Positions 60,701 through 63,514 of a stretch of DNA of 64,000 bases are shown in pieces. Both the position numbers and the translations under genes were made by a program. Position 1 is the first letter of the stretch; every line of letters starts with the position of its first letter. Source of the DNA: Ricordea florida (lineage: Eukaryota; Cnidaria; Anthozoa; Corallimorpharia; Ricordeidae); the NCBI GenBank assembly GCA_949710005.1, contig OX453287.1, positions 5,467,122 to 5,531,121 on the forward strand, in the 5' to 3' direction. The notes below the pieces were generated by a model that worked only from the letters and a program-made list of their open reading frames with translations, was not told the origin of the DNA and did not search any database.

Positions 60701-62687
60701 TTACTAATATTGCAGTTATAATATTGCTGTGCATATGTGTGACTTTGTATGATGAACATCATGACAGAAGAGTGACTGCTTTAAGAGTTTTGCTACTAAT
60801 CAAATTTTGTCCTGTTTTTATTTCTGCATTAATTTCAGTTATTGTAATGGAAGAATCTCTAAAATAAAAACCCACCTCTTGAGAATTACTCAATTCATGT
60901 GTTGCCATCTTACAAACTGGGCTGGGTTTCACCTTCCATGACTCTAAAACTTCCCCCAAGCTGGGACGGGACCCCACAGACAACTGCGAGTCAAATGAAC
61001 TTTCACGAGAATGAAACGATGACACATTCACTAGTGGAGGCACGCTGATGATGGGACAGTTTGACTTAGAAGTTACATCAACATGATGAAATGAATCAGA
61101 ACCAATGCCAGAATCATTCCGTTCAGTGGAGTAACAATGATCACCTACTAACCCTACTCCTTTGTTCTTTACAGAAGGTAGACTACCAGGGTTGTCCTGG
61201 AAATCTGTTGCCAAGTCTAGTGACTGAGATGTAAATTGTCTATGTGATGAATTGTACACATTTTCATCAACCACGTTGTCCAATATTTCCCCTGACATAT
61301 CCTGCAGATGAGGTGCAACTACGTCAGATTCTGATTGGCTAGATGACAATGACACAGAGCGCTTCCTGTTGGCCACATAACTCTCTCCATCACTACTTGT
61401 TCCGCATGATTCCGACCCTGTCCGTTCTTTAAACATGCCCGTAATAGTTCTAAGAATCGGGGTAGAAGAACTAGGAAATTCCAGGCAACCGGTAACTCCC
61501 TGCGTTGTGCATTTAAATCCAAATTTCTCTGCAGTACCGTTATGTAGTTCGTGAGGTACCAATTCTGGGTCAACGGAAAAAACATGACAAGAACAGTTAA
61601 TTGTGTTTTTCTGATCCATATTTATATGGTTGGAAGAATGTCGGTTATTCGATGAAGTACTGTCCAATGACTGCGCGTTTGTTTTACGAGTTACAATCCC
61701 AAAAACTCTCTTGTCATCCGAACAAAGGCCTGTAAATGCTAGAGACTTAAGTGGATACGTTACGACGACCCTTTTCTCGCTATCCATTAGCCTAATACCC
61801 ATTAGAGAAATCTCCATAAGGAAGAACACATGCACTTTCTGCTGCGCTCGAAGACGTCGAACGCAATTACGAATTGCATTTAAACTAGCTGTCGGAAGAC
61901 TTGATGCTGCCGGCAGTTCAATTGAACCCAAATAACCAACAATCGCTCTTAATTCCGGTTCAAGATCAATATCAGCTGAAGCCCTGCTCATTCCGCGTTT
62001 TATAGGGGTCATAGCAGGATAAAGCACTCTTGATAATTTGGGAGTAGACACATTATTAACCCTGCTACCTTCATCATTTGATGGCCTCCCACTAGAATAG
62101 CTTTGAGCTGGAGAAGAACTTTGAAAGGAGCTTTCAGATCTGATACTCTCACAAAATGAAGCTTTCAGTTCTTCATCACTGACAATTTCGTCCTCAGATA
62201 TAAATTTTCCGTTGGAAAAACTTTGGCGAAGCGACGATGAATCTCCGAACAACTGACCAGACCTCAACTCTTCAACAACTTTGTCAACCCGATTTAATAT
62301 TGTCTCACTAATTGCAGCTTCTTCAAGAATATCATCCCCGGCATTTTCCGATTCTTTCTCATGCTTCTGTGCTTTTGTGCGATTTAAAACACTAAGCACG
62401 ACCATTCCATTTGGCGAACGCGCAATTAGTTTGACGACGTGCTCGTGTGATGCACTCTCCACTGATATCCCGTTAACTTCAATAATCTGGTCTCCTGGTT
62501 GCAGACCTGCTTTATGAGCAGGACCTCCAGCCAAAATACAGCTCAAAACGCATGGTCTCTGGCTTGACAAAGTAAAACCGAAACCCTCAGGGCAACGGTA
62601 TAATTGTACTTTACGTAGAGAATTCTTTCGGTGAACATTAGGCGACTGCATTTTGCAGAAACTTTCCAATTGAGAAGCGGCGTTCAT
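12507..62687 (-). CDS. RGS12: RGS12-like regulator of G-protein signalling, 15 coding exons, 1795 aa
   Basis: Exons (high to low): 62687-60876, 59785-59764, 52744-52560, 50396-50310, 49542-49396, 46115-45960, 44156-44073, 38704-38611, 34639-34548, 32721-32533, 31494-31412, 30598-30475, 26609-26519, 20626-20255, 14356-12507. All junctions are GT/AG, phases agree throughout, and the sum is 5388 nt. Domains: PDZ about 25-102 (loop GFGF), PTB about 245-420, RGS about 650-790, tandem Ras-binding domains about 900-1050, GoLoco about 1180-1198, a Ser/Pro-rich tail, and the C-terminus ITFV. This order is diagnostic of RGS12. In vertebrates it speeds GTP hydrolysis on G-alpha-i/o, holds GDP-bound G-alpha-i through GoLoco, and scaffolds Ras/Raf with receptors. 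The RGS contact residues (Glu-Asn in SDENI, Asn in PVNIDS) and the GoLoco DQR triad are present, so both activities are plausible. It converges with the lectin gene. Confidence 0.93.
14357..16002. other. RGS12 intron 14, 3' part
   Basis: No gene seen. Two related repeats near 15466-15560 and 15650-15740 share 'TTTTCCATTTTTCAAGG' and 'GCGATAATCAGCTGC', and resemble the element at 34272-34482. Confidence 0.4.
16003..16171. mobile_element. Left half of a split PIF/Harbinger MITE
   Basis: Starts GGGACGGACCATTAG after TAA and matches the left half of 5153-5455, stopping at 'CACGTAGTAAAAAAAAT'. The missing right half resumes at 20004. Confidence 0.75.
16512..16659. mobile_element. Hairpin MITE nested in the 3.8-kb insertion
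   Basis: Inverted ends 'TAATTCAACAACAAA' and its complement, with CCTCCGC/GCGGAGG inside. Confidence 0.6.
16667..16763. mobile_element. Second nested hairpin MITE
   Basis: 'ATAGTTG..GGAAACTGGATGTT' is inverted against 'AACATCCAGTTTCC..CAACTAT'. Confidence 0.55.
17088..17562. mobile_element. Possible TIR element, about 475 bp
   Basis: 'GACTGCAAACACTAAAGC' on the left and 'GGTTTTGGTGTTTGCAGTC' on the right are inverted ends around AT-rich noncoding sequence. Confidence 0.4.
17623..19638 (-). pseudogene. Degraded two-exon OB-fold/zinc-ribbon (RPA-like) gene
   Basis: Exon 1 is 19638-19467 ([15 protein letters not shown] ... [12 protein letters not shown]), donor GAAG|GTGAGT. Exon 2 runs from 18628 after TTTCAG and opens in the matching phase with '[17 protein letters not shown]', an OB-fold-like start. 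Further on '[12 protein letters not shown]' and '[12 protein letters not shown]' look like a second OB strand set, followed by a CFVC...CQSC zinc ribbon. It is broken by a stop and shift after 'DDKVHAV', a stop after 'SSDNED', stops near '[10 protein letters not shown]', and a frameshift in an A-run before '[11 protein letters not shown]'. From memory this resembles a very multicopy cnidarian protein family. RPA70 has a similar OB/zinc-ribbon pairing; the function is inferred only as nucleic-acid binding. Confidence 0.6.
19010..19215. repeat. Degenerate minisatellite
   Basis: About 30-60-bp units built from 'GCTCCCCGAAAGG' and 'CCGCGAACGGGCAT' recur three to five times with substitutions. It lies in intron 1 of the pseudogene. 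Confidence 0.45.
20004..20123. mobile_element. Right half of the split PIF/Harbinger MITE
   Basis: Runs from 'AAAAATTCGTTCAGAGG' to CCGTCCC followed by TAA. It continues the homology exactly where 16171 stops. Confidence 0.75.
20255..20626 (-). CDS. RGS12: RGS12 exon 14: Ser/Arg/Gly-rich linker
   Basis: 372 nt, entering and leaving in phase 1 (acceptor TTGTTTAG|GAAATG, donor AAAG|GTGAGT). The translation includes '[18 protein letters not shown]', '[17 protein letters not shown]' and 'GNEKPGDVK'. No known fold is recognised; it is assigned by phase, strand, splice sites and position before GoLoco. Confidence 0.75.
20785..21165 (-). repeat. tRNA-derived SINE, minus strand, with partly duplicated body
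   Basis: On the minus strand the head reads 'GGTAGTGTAGTGGTTAGCG' and later 'GTAGTTCAAGCTC', resembling A and B boxes. The body motif 'CCCATCCAGGGGG' appears twice in variant form (about 20895 and 20960). Confidence 0.65.
21166..24828. other. RGS12 intron 13, part
   Basis: Apart from the MITE at 21654-21757, no gene or clear repeat is supported. Short open frames on both strands lack splice context or family resemblance. Confidence 0.4.
21654..21757. mobile_element. 104-bp hAT-type MITE, copy 2
   Basis: Inverted relative to 7868-7971 and nearly identical over all 104 bp. Flanked by the perfect 8-bp duplication TCAAAAGC. Confidence 0.85.
24829..24905 (+). repeat. tRNA-like SINE head or tRNA pseudogene
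   Basis: 'TTCAGTGGTAGAGCG' and a good B box 'GGTTCGACTCC' are present, and the anticodon stem TCCGA/TCGGA pairs. The acceptor stem pairs in only about four positions and the loop is one base too long, so a working tRNA is unlikely. Confidence 0.5.
25369..25503. mobile_element. Hairpin MITE, family A, copy 1
   Basis: 'ATCAATATCAGTTTC' and 'GAAACTGATTATTGAT' end the element. Inside are 'CACCTACCCCTCCCCTAA' and its complement. Copies at 44338-44438 and 50073-50194 share the inner arms. Confidence 0.7.
25860..26004. mobile_element. 145-bp hAT-type MITE, family B, copy 1
   Basis: Inverted ends GGCATATAATCCATGGTAGG, an inner GTTTACA-rich palindrome, and a perfect 8-bp duplication ACAGATTT on both sides. 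Confidence 0.85.
26013..26388 (+). pseudogene. LINE 3' end with (GAT)n tail
   Basis: Plus-strand frame '[18 protein letters not shown]' then '[19 protein letters not shown]', ending KVLELLLK, matches the C-terminus of CR1/L2-like ORF2. About 180 bp of 3' sequence and a GATGATGAT tail follow. Catalytic parts are absent. Confidence 0.7.
26519..26609 (-). CDS. RGS12: RGS12 exon 13: RBD2 end
   Basis: Encodes '[19 protein letters not shown]' then [11 protein letters not shown], matching EKEPLDLGAPISSLDGQ in human RGS12. The donor ACAG|GTGCAG is weak but gives phase 1, which exon 14 needs. The frame stays open past it to 26415. Confidence 0.75.
27515..28575. repeat. Composite satellite: about 105-bp units alternating with TGTGG/TATGG arrays
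   Basis: A unit running from TAGCTTTATTTATA through AATCCTTCAGCGATGATTA to CCCCAACCCCCAGCTTAAAA occurs whole three times and in part at both ends. Variable G/T-rich pentamer arrays (TGTGG, TATGG, CATGG) separate the units. The long plus-strand frames of Val/Trp/Cys/Gly come from the pentamer composition. Confidence 0.9.
28768..28905. repeat. Penelope-like terminal hairpin with hammerhead-like core
   Basis: After 'AATTGGGATAATCAAACG' and 'CACCGTAAGG' comes a near-perfect palindrome. Its arms are GGTGCTGAGGTTTCGAGCG and CGCTCGAAACGTCAGCACC, with GACGAAGGGCTAACG inside. The family assignment is inference; see findings for the ribozyme-like reading. Confidence 0.55.
28906..30474. other. RGS12 intron 12, part
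   Basis: No gene supported. 'CCTCATGGTATG..CATACCATGAGG' near 29987-30015 is a small palindrome, and a TTGTATTGTATTG run lies near 30100. Confidence 0.4.
30475..30598 (-). CDS. RGS12: RGS12 exon 12: second Ras-binding domain
   Basis: Encodes '[18 protein letters not shown]' through '[11 protein letters not shown]'. Acceptor TTCTCTGCAG, donor TTG|GTAAGT. A hAT-type MITE begins 25 nt upstream of the acceptor. Confidence 0.88.
30623..30944. mobile_element. Family B hAT-type MITE, copy 2, split by a later insertion
   Basis: The ends GGCATATAATTCATGG and CCATGAATTATATGCC are flanked by the perfect 8-bp duplication GAAAAAGG. After the first 58 bp an (AAT)n-tailed piece of about 160 bp (30681-30840) interrupts it, then the palindrome resumes. 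Confidence 0.85.
30681..30840 (-). repeat. (ATT)n-tailed retro-element fragment nested in the MITE
   Basis: The (AAT)n tract at 30681-30736 plus 'GTTTATTAGCATTCCACG' reads on the minus strand as a 3' end with an ATT-repeat tail. Confidence 0.55.
31412..31494 (-). CDS. RGS12: RGS12 exon 11: RBD1 end
   Basis: Encodes '[19 protein letters not shown]' and 'ILEHRTLF'. The end aligns with LEKRTLFRLDL of vertebrate RGS12. Exit phase 2, donor TTTAG|GTAAGA. Confidence 0.88.
31765..31920. repeat. Penelope-like terminal hairpin, diverged copy
   Basis: Same order as 28768-28905 (AATTGGGATAATCAAAC, ACCACCGTAAG, GACGCTTCGAGC, CGAAGGGCTAACGCTCG) with more substitutions. Confidence 0.55.
32144..32429. mobile_element. 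PIF/Harbinger-type MITE, full copy
   Basis: GGGACGGACCATTACAAAAG and its complement form the ends, with TTA on both sides. It starts about 100 nt past the RGS12 exon 10 donor, inside intron 10. Confidence 0.75.
32533..32721 (-). CDS. RGS12: RGS12 exon 10: first Ras-binding domain
   Basis: Encodes '[17 protein letters not shown]', '[18 protein letters not shown]' and 'DVYVDGADK', a Raf-like RBD first half. The acceptor chosen is TGTGTAG|TCC. A second in-frame AG 18 nt further on (GATCAG|AGG, exon from 32703) is also possible. Donor AAG|GTGAGA. Confidence 0.88.
33081..33166. repeat. 21-bp minisatellite, four copies
   Basis: 'GGGACTGGCCATGGGAAAAT' plus one base repeats every 21 nt with one substitution. 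As 21 is a multiple of three, the frames stay open but are not called as genes. Confidence 0.9.
33434..33860 (+). repeat. tRNA-derived SINE, full-length-looking
   Basis: The head has 'TTAGCTCAGTTGGTAGAGC' (A box) and 'GGGTTCAAACCCC' (B box). Acceptor-stem pairing fails, so it is not a working tRNA. The body includes 'CTACTCGGACAAGGACGAT' and 'GGGACGTTAAAGAACCC', a type of conserved central block found in several metazoan SINEs, and ends near 'ACCCAATAAAAATAAGC'. Confidence 0.75.
34085..34200 (+). repeat. SINE/LINE 3' tail
   Basis: 'GTAAAGCGCCTTTGAGC', 'GTGCGCTATATAAATTC' and then (ATTATC)-like repeats form the usual 3' tail of Deu/CR1-related retroposons. Confidence 0.55.
34272..34482. mobile_element. 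211-bp MITE with CAGGGTTCGTACGC ends
   Basis: The ends CAGGGTTCGTACGC and GCGTGCGAACCCTG are inverted with GTAATA on both sides. The inside is made of 'TCAAGGACTTTCAAGG' repeats. Confidence 0.65.
34548..34639 (-). CDS. RGS12: RGS12 exon 9: Ser-rich linker
   Basis: Encodes '[19 protein letters not shown]' then '[11 protein letters not shown]'. Entry phase 1, exit phase 0, donor GAG|GTTAGT. Confidence 0.85.
34990..35060. repeat. Penelope-like hairpin family, short fragment
   Basis: 'ATTACGGTGGTACAAC' and 'TCATTTGATAACCCAGC' match the conserved side of the family. Confidence 0.4.
35061..36269. other. RGS12 intron 8, part
   Basis: No gene or clear repeat supported. Confidence 0.4.
36287..36705 (-). 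ncRNA. Candidate hairpin RNA locus with promoter-like elements
   Basis: On the minus strand, CCAAT (36705-36701), the CRE TGACGTCA (36691-36684) and TATAAAAG (36659-36652) are spaced like a Pol II promoter, and AATAAA lies at 36292-36287. The implied transcript of about 350 nt starts with a long imperfect inverted repeat. Its arms are CAACCATCGA..TATGGACGCAC..GGTTTGCTA and complements, roughly 36490-36650, with a 15-nt loop. A CRE-like copy in the outer arm (about 36441-36448) suggests the whole is an old inverted duplication, possibly transposon-derived. Transcription is inferred. Confidence 0.35.
37113..37965. mobile_element. Foldback element with about 185-bp inverted repeats
   Basis: 37113-37301 and 37783-37965 are inverted copies (AGACAATAATGCGAAAATAC, CATTCAATTGCGCGAAATG, CGCATTGTAAATTCAATAAC). 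About 480 bp between them has no recognisable gene. No autonomous partner is seen. Confidence 0.75.
38095..38213. repeat. 21-bp minisatellite, about 5.5 copies
   Basis: 'CCGCCCACGTACCACGGCTAG' type units with NheI-like GCTAGC cores and small variants. The plus frame repeats RPRTTAS but has no other support as coding. Confidence 0.85.
38611..38704 (-). CDS. RGS12: RGS12 exon 8: basic linker
   Basis: Encodes '[19 protein letters not shown]' and '[12 protein letters not shown]', like the basic segment before the Ras-binding domains in RGS12. Acceptor TTTTGTCTTGTCCAG, donor AAAG|GTAAGA, exit phase 1. A LINE inserted in intron 7 ends within about 70-150 nt of this acceptor. Confidence 0.85.
38770..41220 (+). 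mobile_element. Non-LTR retrotransposon (CR1/L2/Jockey-like), 5'-truncated
   Basis: Holds the long reverse transcriptase frame at 38862-41042, about 150 bp of 3' UTR, AAATAAAG, and a (TTAC)n tail at about 41203-41220. Upstream of ATG 38862 the same frame continues into similar sequence but is interrupted by TAA at 38853-38855, so the natural ORF was longer. It is opposite in strand to RGS12 and lies in intron 7. Confidence 0.8.
38862..41042 (+). CDS. LINE ORF2 fragment: reverse transcriptase and C-terminal domain, 726 aa
   Basis: Reverse transcriptase motifs are intact: [12 protein letters not shown] (Asp near residue 353), [10 protein letters not shown], and YADDT at 440-444. A thumb region and the usual C-terminal [12 protein letters not shown] block follow, then a stop. 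The N-terminal part resembles the region just before RT in LINE ORF2 ([19 protein letters not shown]). The apurinic endonuclease domain is absent, so this copy cannot retrotranspose alone. It makes DNA from RNA in the autonomous relatives. Unbroken over 726 codons, it is young. Confidence 0.88.
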   Translation: MKRFNENDFLSTLNDVPWDTPFVFDDIDDVVAAWELLYNEAVDKHAPWRFKRVARRCQPSWMTNEILELLIQRDNLLKIAKRTGNDNSWLDYKAARNKAVNKLKYAKRKFYKTAFEKDKGNTKGIWRTIKRLEGTGKRQESIMRLKTDNGFIEDKQEIAEFLNEHFTTVADRLRSLLPDVCYDLSKLRTFVASRIDKDVKFTIPPMTTKHVLGILKDIQANKSTGIDNIGAKILKIAAPALAPSITKIINLSLSSGIFPSRWKIAKVTPIFKDGERDDVKNFRPISVLPVMSKIIEKHVHKHVYTYMSRNSLLYSKQSGFRCHHSTETALIKIIDQLLFELDNNRVTGMVTVDYQKAFDMLDHSLFLLKLKIYGFDENAIAWTKSYLHQRKQCVQLSGARSTMREICHGIPQGSILGPLFFIIFINDLPLHIGNAELDLYADDTTISKSADYKELHQLIKSLEESVVNVQDWAAGNKMPLNEKKTKFLLITGKRLASMIGELSPPVPQDIKRVSSTKLLGLVVDDKLSFNEHIDYICGKLAKRIGILKRIRNCLSVNQRQLYYNAIIKPVMMYGSITWSICSKANQTRVLQLQKRAARVILDSSRLSPSVELFNKLGWLPFYEEIKVNKCSLTYKRVNGEVPSYIFEALKLNSQMHARNTRHANLNLICPKVNRKTEGGKMFSVTVAQLWNSLSLNLRRQASASLFRKKFEKLLLDEQKFLVHFCP
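41482..41801. mobile_element. Twin-hairpin MITE, copy 2
   Basis: Inverted copy of 11812-12150: CACTTAATGTATGG, CCCGAGAGTCCTGATGTTTC and its complement, then GACTTTCCCTTAG and TGAAAGTCTAGG. Confidence 0.65.
41802..41960. repeat. About 20-bp minisatellite
   Basis: 'TTGTACTATACTGTTTG'-type units recur about seven times with substitutions. Confidence 0.7.
42087..42172. mobile_element. Hairpin MITE
   Basis: 'TTCAATTTGGAATTAACTTG' and 'AATTAATTCCAAATTGAA' are inverted, with GAGTGAGCTTTTT/AAAAACTCAC inside. Confidence 0.6.
42390..42530. repeat. About 20-bp minisatellite
   Basis: 'GTTACACTTTTTGCACTGGT' repeats about seven times. A related stretch near 36980-37070 carries the same GCACTAGTGTTACAC words and the same following sequence, so both belong to one repeat family. 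Confidence 0.75.
43247..43360. mobile_element. Hairpin MITE
   Basis: 'AACAATTATTCGCC' and 'GGCGAATAATTGTT' end it, with GTGATTATC..GATAATCAC inside. Confidence 0.65.
44073..44156 (-). CDS. RGS12: RGS12 exon 7: Ser-rich linker
   Basis: Twenty-eight codons ([19 protein letters not shown], then RSSFSIEAQ) between GTTCCAG and CAG|GTAAAT, phase 0 on both sides. Its length divisible by three means it could be skipped without a frameshift. Confidence 0.8.
44338..44438. mobile_element. Hairpin MITE, family A, copy 2
   Basis: 'ATCTACCCCTCCCCTAACCC' and its complement around a TAACTTTTTA centre, as at 25369 and 50073. Confidence 0.65.
45148..45356. mobile_element. piggyBac-type MITE, 209 bp
   Basis: TTAA on both sides. 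Starts CCCTCTGACTCCCAAGATC and ends CTGGGAGTGAAAGGG. Confidence 0.75.
45548..45835. repeat. Head-to-head array of 39-40-bp units
   Basis: Two units on the left read 'AATCATGTAAGCCTTTAC', and four on the right read the complement 'GTAAAGGCTTACATGATTC' at spacing 40, 39 and 39. A C/G-rich centre lies at about 45650-45670. Confidence 0.8.
45960..46115 (-). CDS. RGS12: RGS12 exon 6: end of RGS box
   Basis: Fifty-two codons: '[19 protein letters not shown]' completes the RGS fold, followed by an acidic stretch ([13 protein letters not shown]). Donor AAGAAG|GTCAGT is slightly weak. Confidence 0.9.
46420..46560. mobile_element. hAT-like MITE
   Basis: The ends CAGTGCCGTAGCAAG and CTTGCTACAGCACTG are inverted. 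The target duplication is unclear. Confidence 0.5.
47840..48645. repeat. Three related tandem segments
   Basis: 'CAGAACTTTTCCTTCCCCC', 'AACAATTCTTTGG' and 'TTTGAATGAATGATTTG' recur in order near 48262-48390 and 48468-48605. A shorter version lies near 47840-47955. A MITE (47964-48227) sits between the first two. Confidence 0.6.
47964..48227. mobile_element. MITE with GGCCGTTTTCACTAGAGAC ends
   Basis: Inverted ends GGCCGTTTTCACTAGAG and CTAGTGTGAAAACGGCC. Inside are repeated 'GACAAATCGTCT' words on both strands. Confidence 0.65.
49145..49295. mobile_element. Hairpin repeat, family C, copy 1
   Basis: 'TGACATTAATTGATCATCGC' and its complement, with 'CAGCTGCTTAAGTTGTGTAC'. A longer copy is at 53398-53625. 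Confidence 0.6.
49396..49542 (-). CDS. RGS12: RGS12 exon 5: RGS box
   Basis: Forty-nine codons, phase 0 on both sides. It includes '[17 protein letters not shown]' and 'PVNIDSCAV', with the conserved Asn that stabilises the transition state in active RGS proteins, and ends 'DMFRLQQQQ' before GTAGCT. Confidence 0.92.
50073..50194. mobile_element. Hairpin MITE, family A, copy 3
   Basis: GTAAGTATCTGGGCAACTG and its complement end it, with the CCCCTCCCCTAACCC arms inside. Confidence 0.7.
50310..50396 (-). CDS. RGS12: RGS12 exon 4: RGS box
   Basis: Twenty-nine codons between TTCACAG and GAG|GTAAGG: '[15 protein letters not shown]' then '[14 protein letters not shown]'. The Glu-Asn pair in DEN corresponds to G-alpha contact residues of RGS proteins. 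Confidence 0.92.
50459..50625. mobile_element. Palindromic repeat with a duplicated flank
   Basis: 'TTAAATTTGATTTAACCTAG' and its complement are inverted. The left flank (50459-50552, ACACTTACAGTACAGTAATTG) is repeated directly at 51188-51281. Confidence 0.6.
50639..50844. mobile_element. Long-TIR MITE, copy 2
   Basis: About 50-bp arms built on CAATTTTATCCTTGGTTTAA and its complement, with a T/G-rich centre. Same family as 8813-8943. Confidence 0.75.
51125..51405 (+). repeat. SINE copies, plus strand, 5'-truncated
   Basis: 'GCATCCCATCCAGGGGGGAG' and again 'GCATCCCATCCAAGGGGAAG', then 'GAAACTGGGATAAGC' match the reverse complement of the SINE at 20785 and 10370. Confidence 0.6.
51420..51707. 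mobile_element. hAT-like element with CAGTGCTC ends
   Basis: The ends CAGTGCTCAACCTTA and TAAGGTCGAGCACTG are inverted. The inside is full of 'CTAGTCC/GGACTAGT' words. Confidence 0.6.
52560..52744 (-). CDS. RGS12: RGS12 exon 3: linker and start of RGS box
   Basis: Encodes '[12 protein letters not shown]', a Ser-rich linker, then '[19 protein letters not shown]' and GCFK, the first helices of the RGS fold (human RGS12 has RVASWAVSFERLLQDP). Acceptor CATGCCAG, donor TTCAAG|GTAGTA, exit phase 0. Confidence 0.88.
52927..53331. mobile_element. hAT-type element, 405 bp, near RGS12 exon 3
   Basis: The ends CAGGGTCCGAATT and AATTTCGGACCCT lie between perfect copies of GTTTATAG (52919-52926, 53332-53339). 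It lies about 180 nt upstream of the exon 3 acceptor on the gene strand. Confidence 0.75.
53398..53625. mobile_element. Hairpin repeat, family C, copy 2
   Basis: Full palindrome: TGACATTGATTGATGATCGC, GTACACAACTTAAGCAGCTG, GCCTGAAAAAATTCAGGC and complements. Confidence 0.7.
54814..55150 (-). CDS. Possible two-exon reading frame inside the 4.25-kb block, unrecognised
   Basis: Minus strand: '[18 protein letters not shown]' to '[10 protein letters not shown]' before a donor-like AAAG|GTAATT near 54952. Then TTTATTTCAG (about 54889) is followed by '[16 protein letters not shown]' or, in another frame, '[18 protein letters not shown]' and a stop. No family is recognised and the joint frame is uncertain. 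Confidence 0.2.
56577..56601. repeat. (GAAT)n microsatellite
   Basis: Six GAAT units. Confidence 0.85.
56940..57228 (+). CDS. Possible terminal exon, acidic protein, unrecognised
   Basis: After an acceptor-like TTTTGATACCAG, 96 codons ([19 protein letters not shown] ... [13 protein letters not shown]) end in TAG. The composition is Glu-rich with a regular look, but no family is recognised and the upstream exon is unknown. It lies inside the 4.25-kb block. Confidence 0.3.
58604..58744 (+). pseudogene. piggyBac transposase N-terminal remnant
   Basis: ATG 58604 gives '[19 protein letters not shown]' and an Asp/Ser-rich run. It stops at TAA 58742, after which the same frame continues acidic ([17 protein letters not shown]), so the stop is a nonsense change. 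Confidence 0.7.
59000..59242 (+). pseudogene. piggyBac transposase C-terminal remnant
   Basis: '[19 protein letters not shown]', '[17 protein letters not shown]' and the start of the Cys-rich end ([19 protein letters not shown]) match the C-terminus of piggyBac transposases. The later cysteines are lost before TGA 59240-59242. Confidence 0.75.
59764..59785 (-). CDS. RGS12: RGS12 exon 2: 22-nt microexon
   Basis: Between the acceptor TTTCTTTCAG and the donor GTAAGTGTGG lie 22 nt encoding SLAHSDI plus one base. Entry phase 0 matches the exon 1 donor, and exit phase 1 matches exon 3, which opens with two bases. Without it, exon 1 would join exon 3 out of frame, so inclusion is required or the reading frame breaks. 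Confidence 0.7.
59786..60875 (-). other. RGS12 intron 1
   Basis: No gene or clear repeat seen. Confidence 0.5.
60876..62687 (-). CDS. RGS12: RGS12 exon 1: PDZ and PTB domains
   Basis: 604 codons from ATG 62687 ([10 protein letters not shown]) to the donor CAAGAG|GTGGGT, phase 0. The PDZ domain (25-102) carries the carboxylate-binding GFGF, '[15 protein letters not shown]' and 'VNGISVES'. The PTB domain (about 245-420) carries '[10 protein letters not shown]', '[10 protein letters not shown]' and '[11 protein letters not shown]'. The stretch '[10 protein letters not shown]' matches a Ser-rich motif that follows PTB in vertebrate RGS12. The frame runs on past the donor to 60759, which is intron. 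Confidence 0.9.
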
Positions 62688-63332
62688 GAATAGATGTACG
62701 AGCGCTATTGTTACTACCCTGTAACATATTCAATCATTGACAATCACCACAAGAAGGTCATAAGAACCAAAAGGACACCGTTCATATTGAACAGTATGAA
62801 CATTTCCACAATTGGCGCAAACGAAACTATACGAACACAGAAACCCTAGAACAGCTTCCTACAGGACACCTTGCGAAATGTCAACAAACCACATTAAAAC
62901 ACAGAGTGGTCCGGCATCGCAGGACTTGAAACATGTCCACGGGAATCTGACAAGTTATTGGCTTGCTTCACTGACCAACGACCGCAAAAAAATAGCGAGA
63001 CAGTTAGGACACAGCACTTTCAGAGATTCGGCAGCAATGTGTATTGTTTGGGCTAACGTAACCGACCGCAACACGTGTTGTGAATAGTCTCTTTTCATTG
63101 GTGGATGGTGGAGTTGTTGTGTAAATGAGGAACTTTCGTGACGGGCTGACATTTCACATACCAACGGAAATATAGAACATCCCAAAACAATTTGTTTGTT
63201 CTATTCTTGCTCTCATGACACCATTCCAATATTTTTGAAGTTGCCAGGAGATTTTCAAAGATGCCTAAAATGAAAAGGGAATGGAACAGCTTGAACAACA
63301 AAGTGGTGTAAAAGGGCACTGAAATTTGTTAC
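62688..63332 (-). other. Upstream of the RGS12 start codon
   Basis: Should contain the 5' UTR and perhaps the promoter or a noncoding first exon boundary. No convincing TATA box or coding exon is seen. Confidence 0.35.
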
Positions 63333-63514
63333 TTGACAACTCAGGTCTGCCAAAAGCAAAGCAAACATCTCTGTTGATATCAATGAAACGTCTTTCAATA
63401 CATTGTTTGGGAATTTCACAGTCTGGTATGAACCGGTAGTCTAAATCCAGCGAGGGCATTGCGGAGTTCTCTTTTTCGATAACACATCGCTTCGCTGTTT
63501 CTAATTTATACTTC
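63333..63514 (-). CDS. Possible exon of a neighbouring gene, unrecognised
   Basis: A strong acceptor (TTTTTGCTTTTCTTCAG) precedes a frame reading 'KYKLETAKRCVIEKENSAM', 'PSLDLDYRFIPDCEIPKQ' and 'RRFIDINRDVCFAFGRPEL', then a donor-like TCAA|GTAACA. If the donor is not used the frame runs on to 63265. I do not recognise the family. It could be the last or an internal exon of an upstream gene on the same strand, or an alternative 5' exon of RGS12. Confidence 0.4.
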
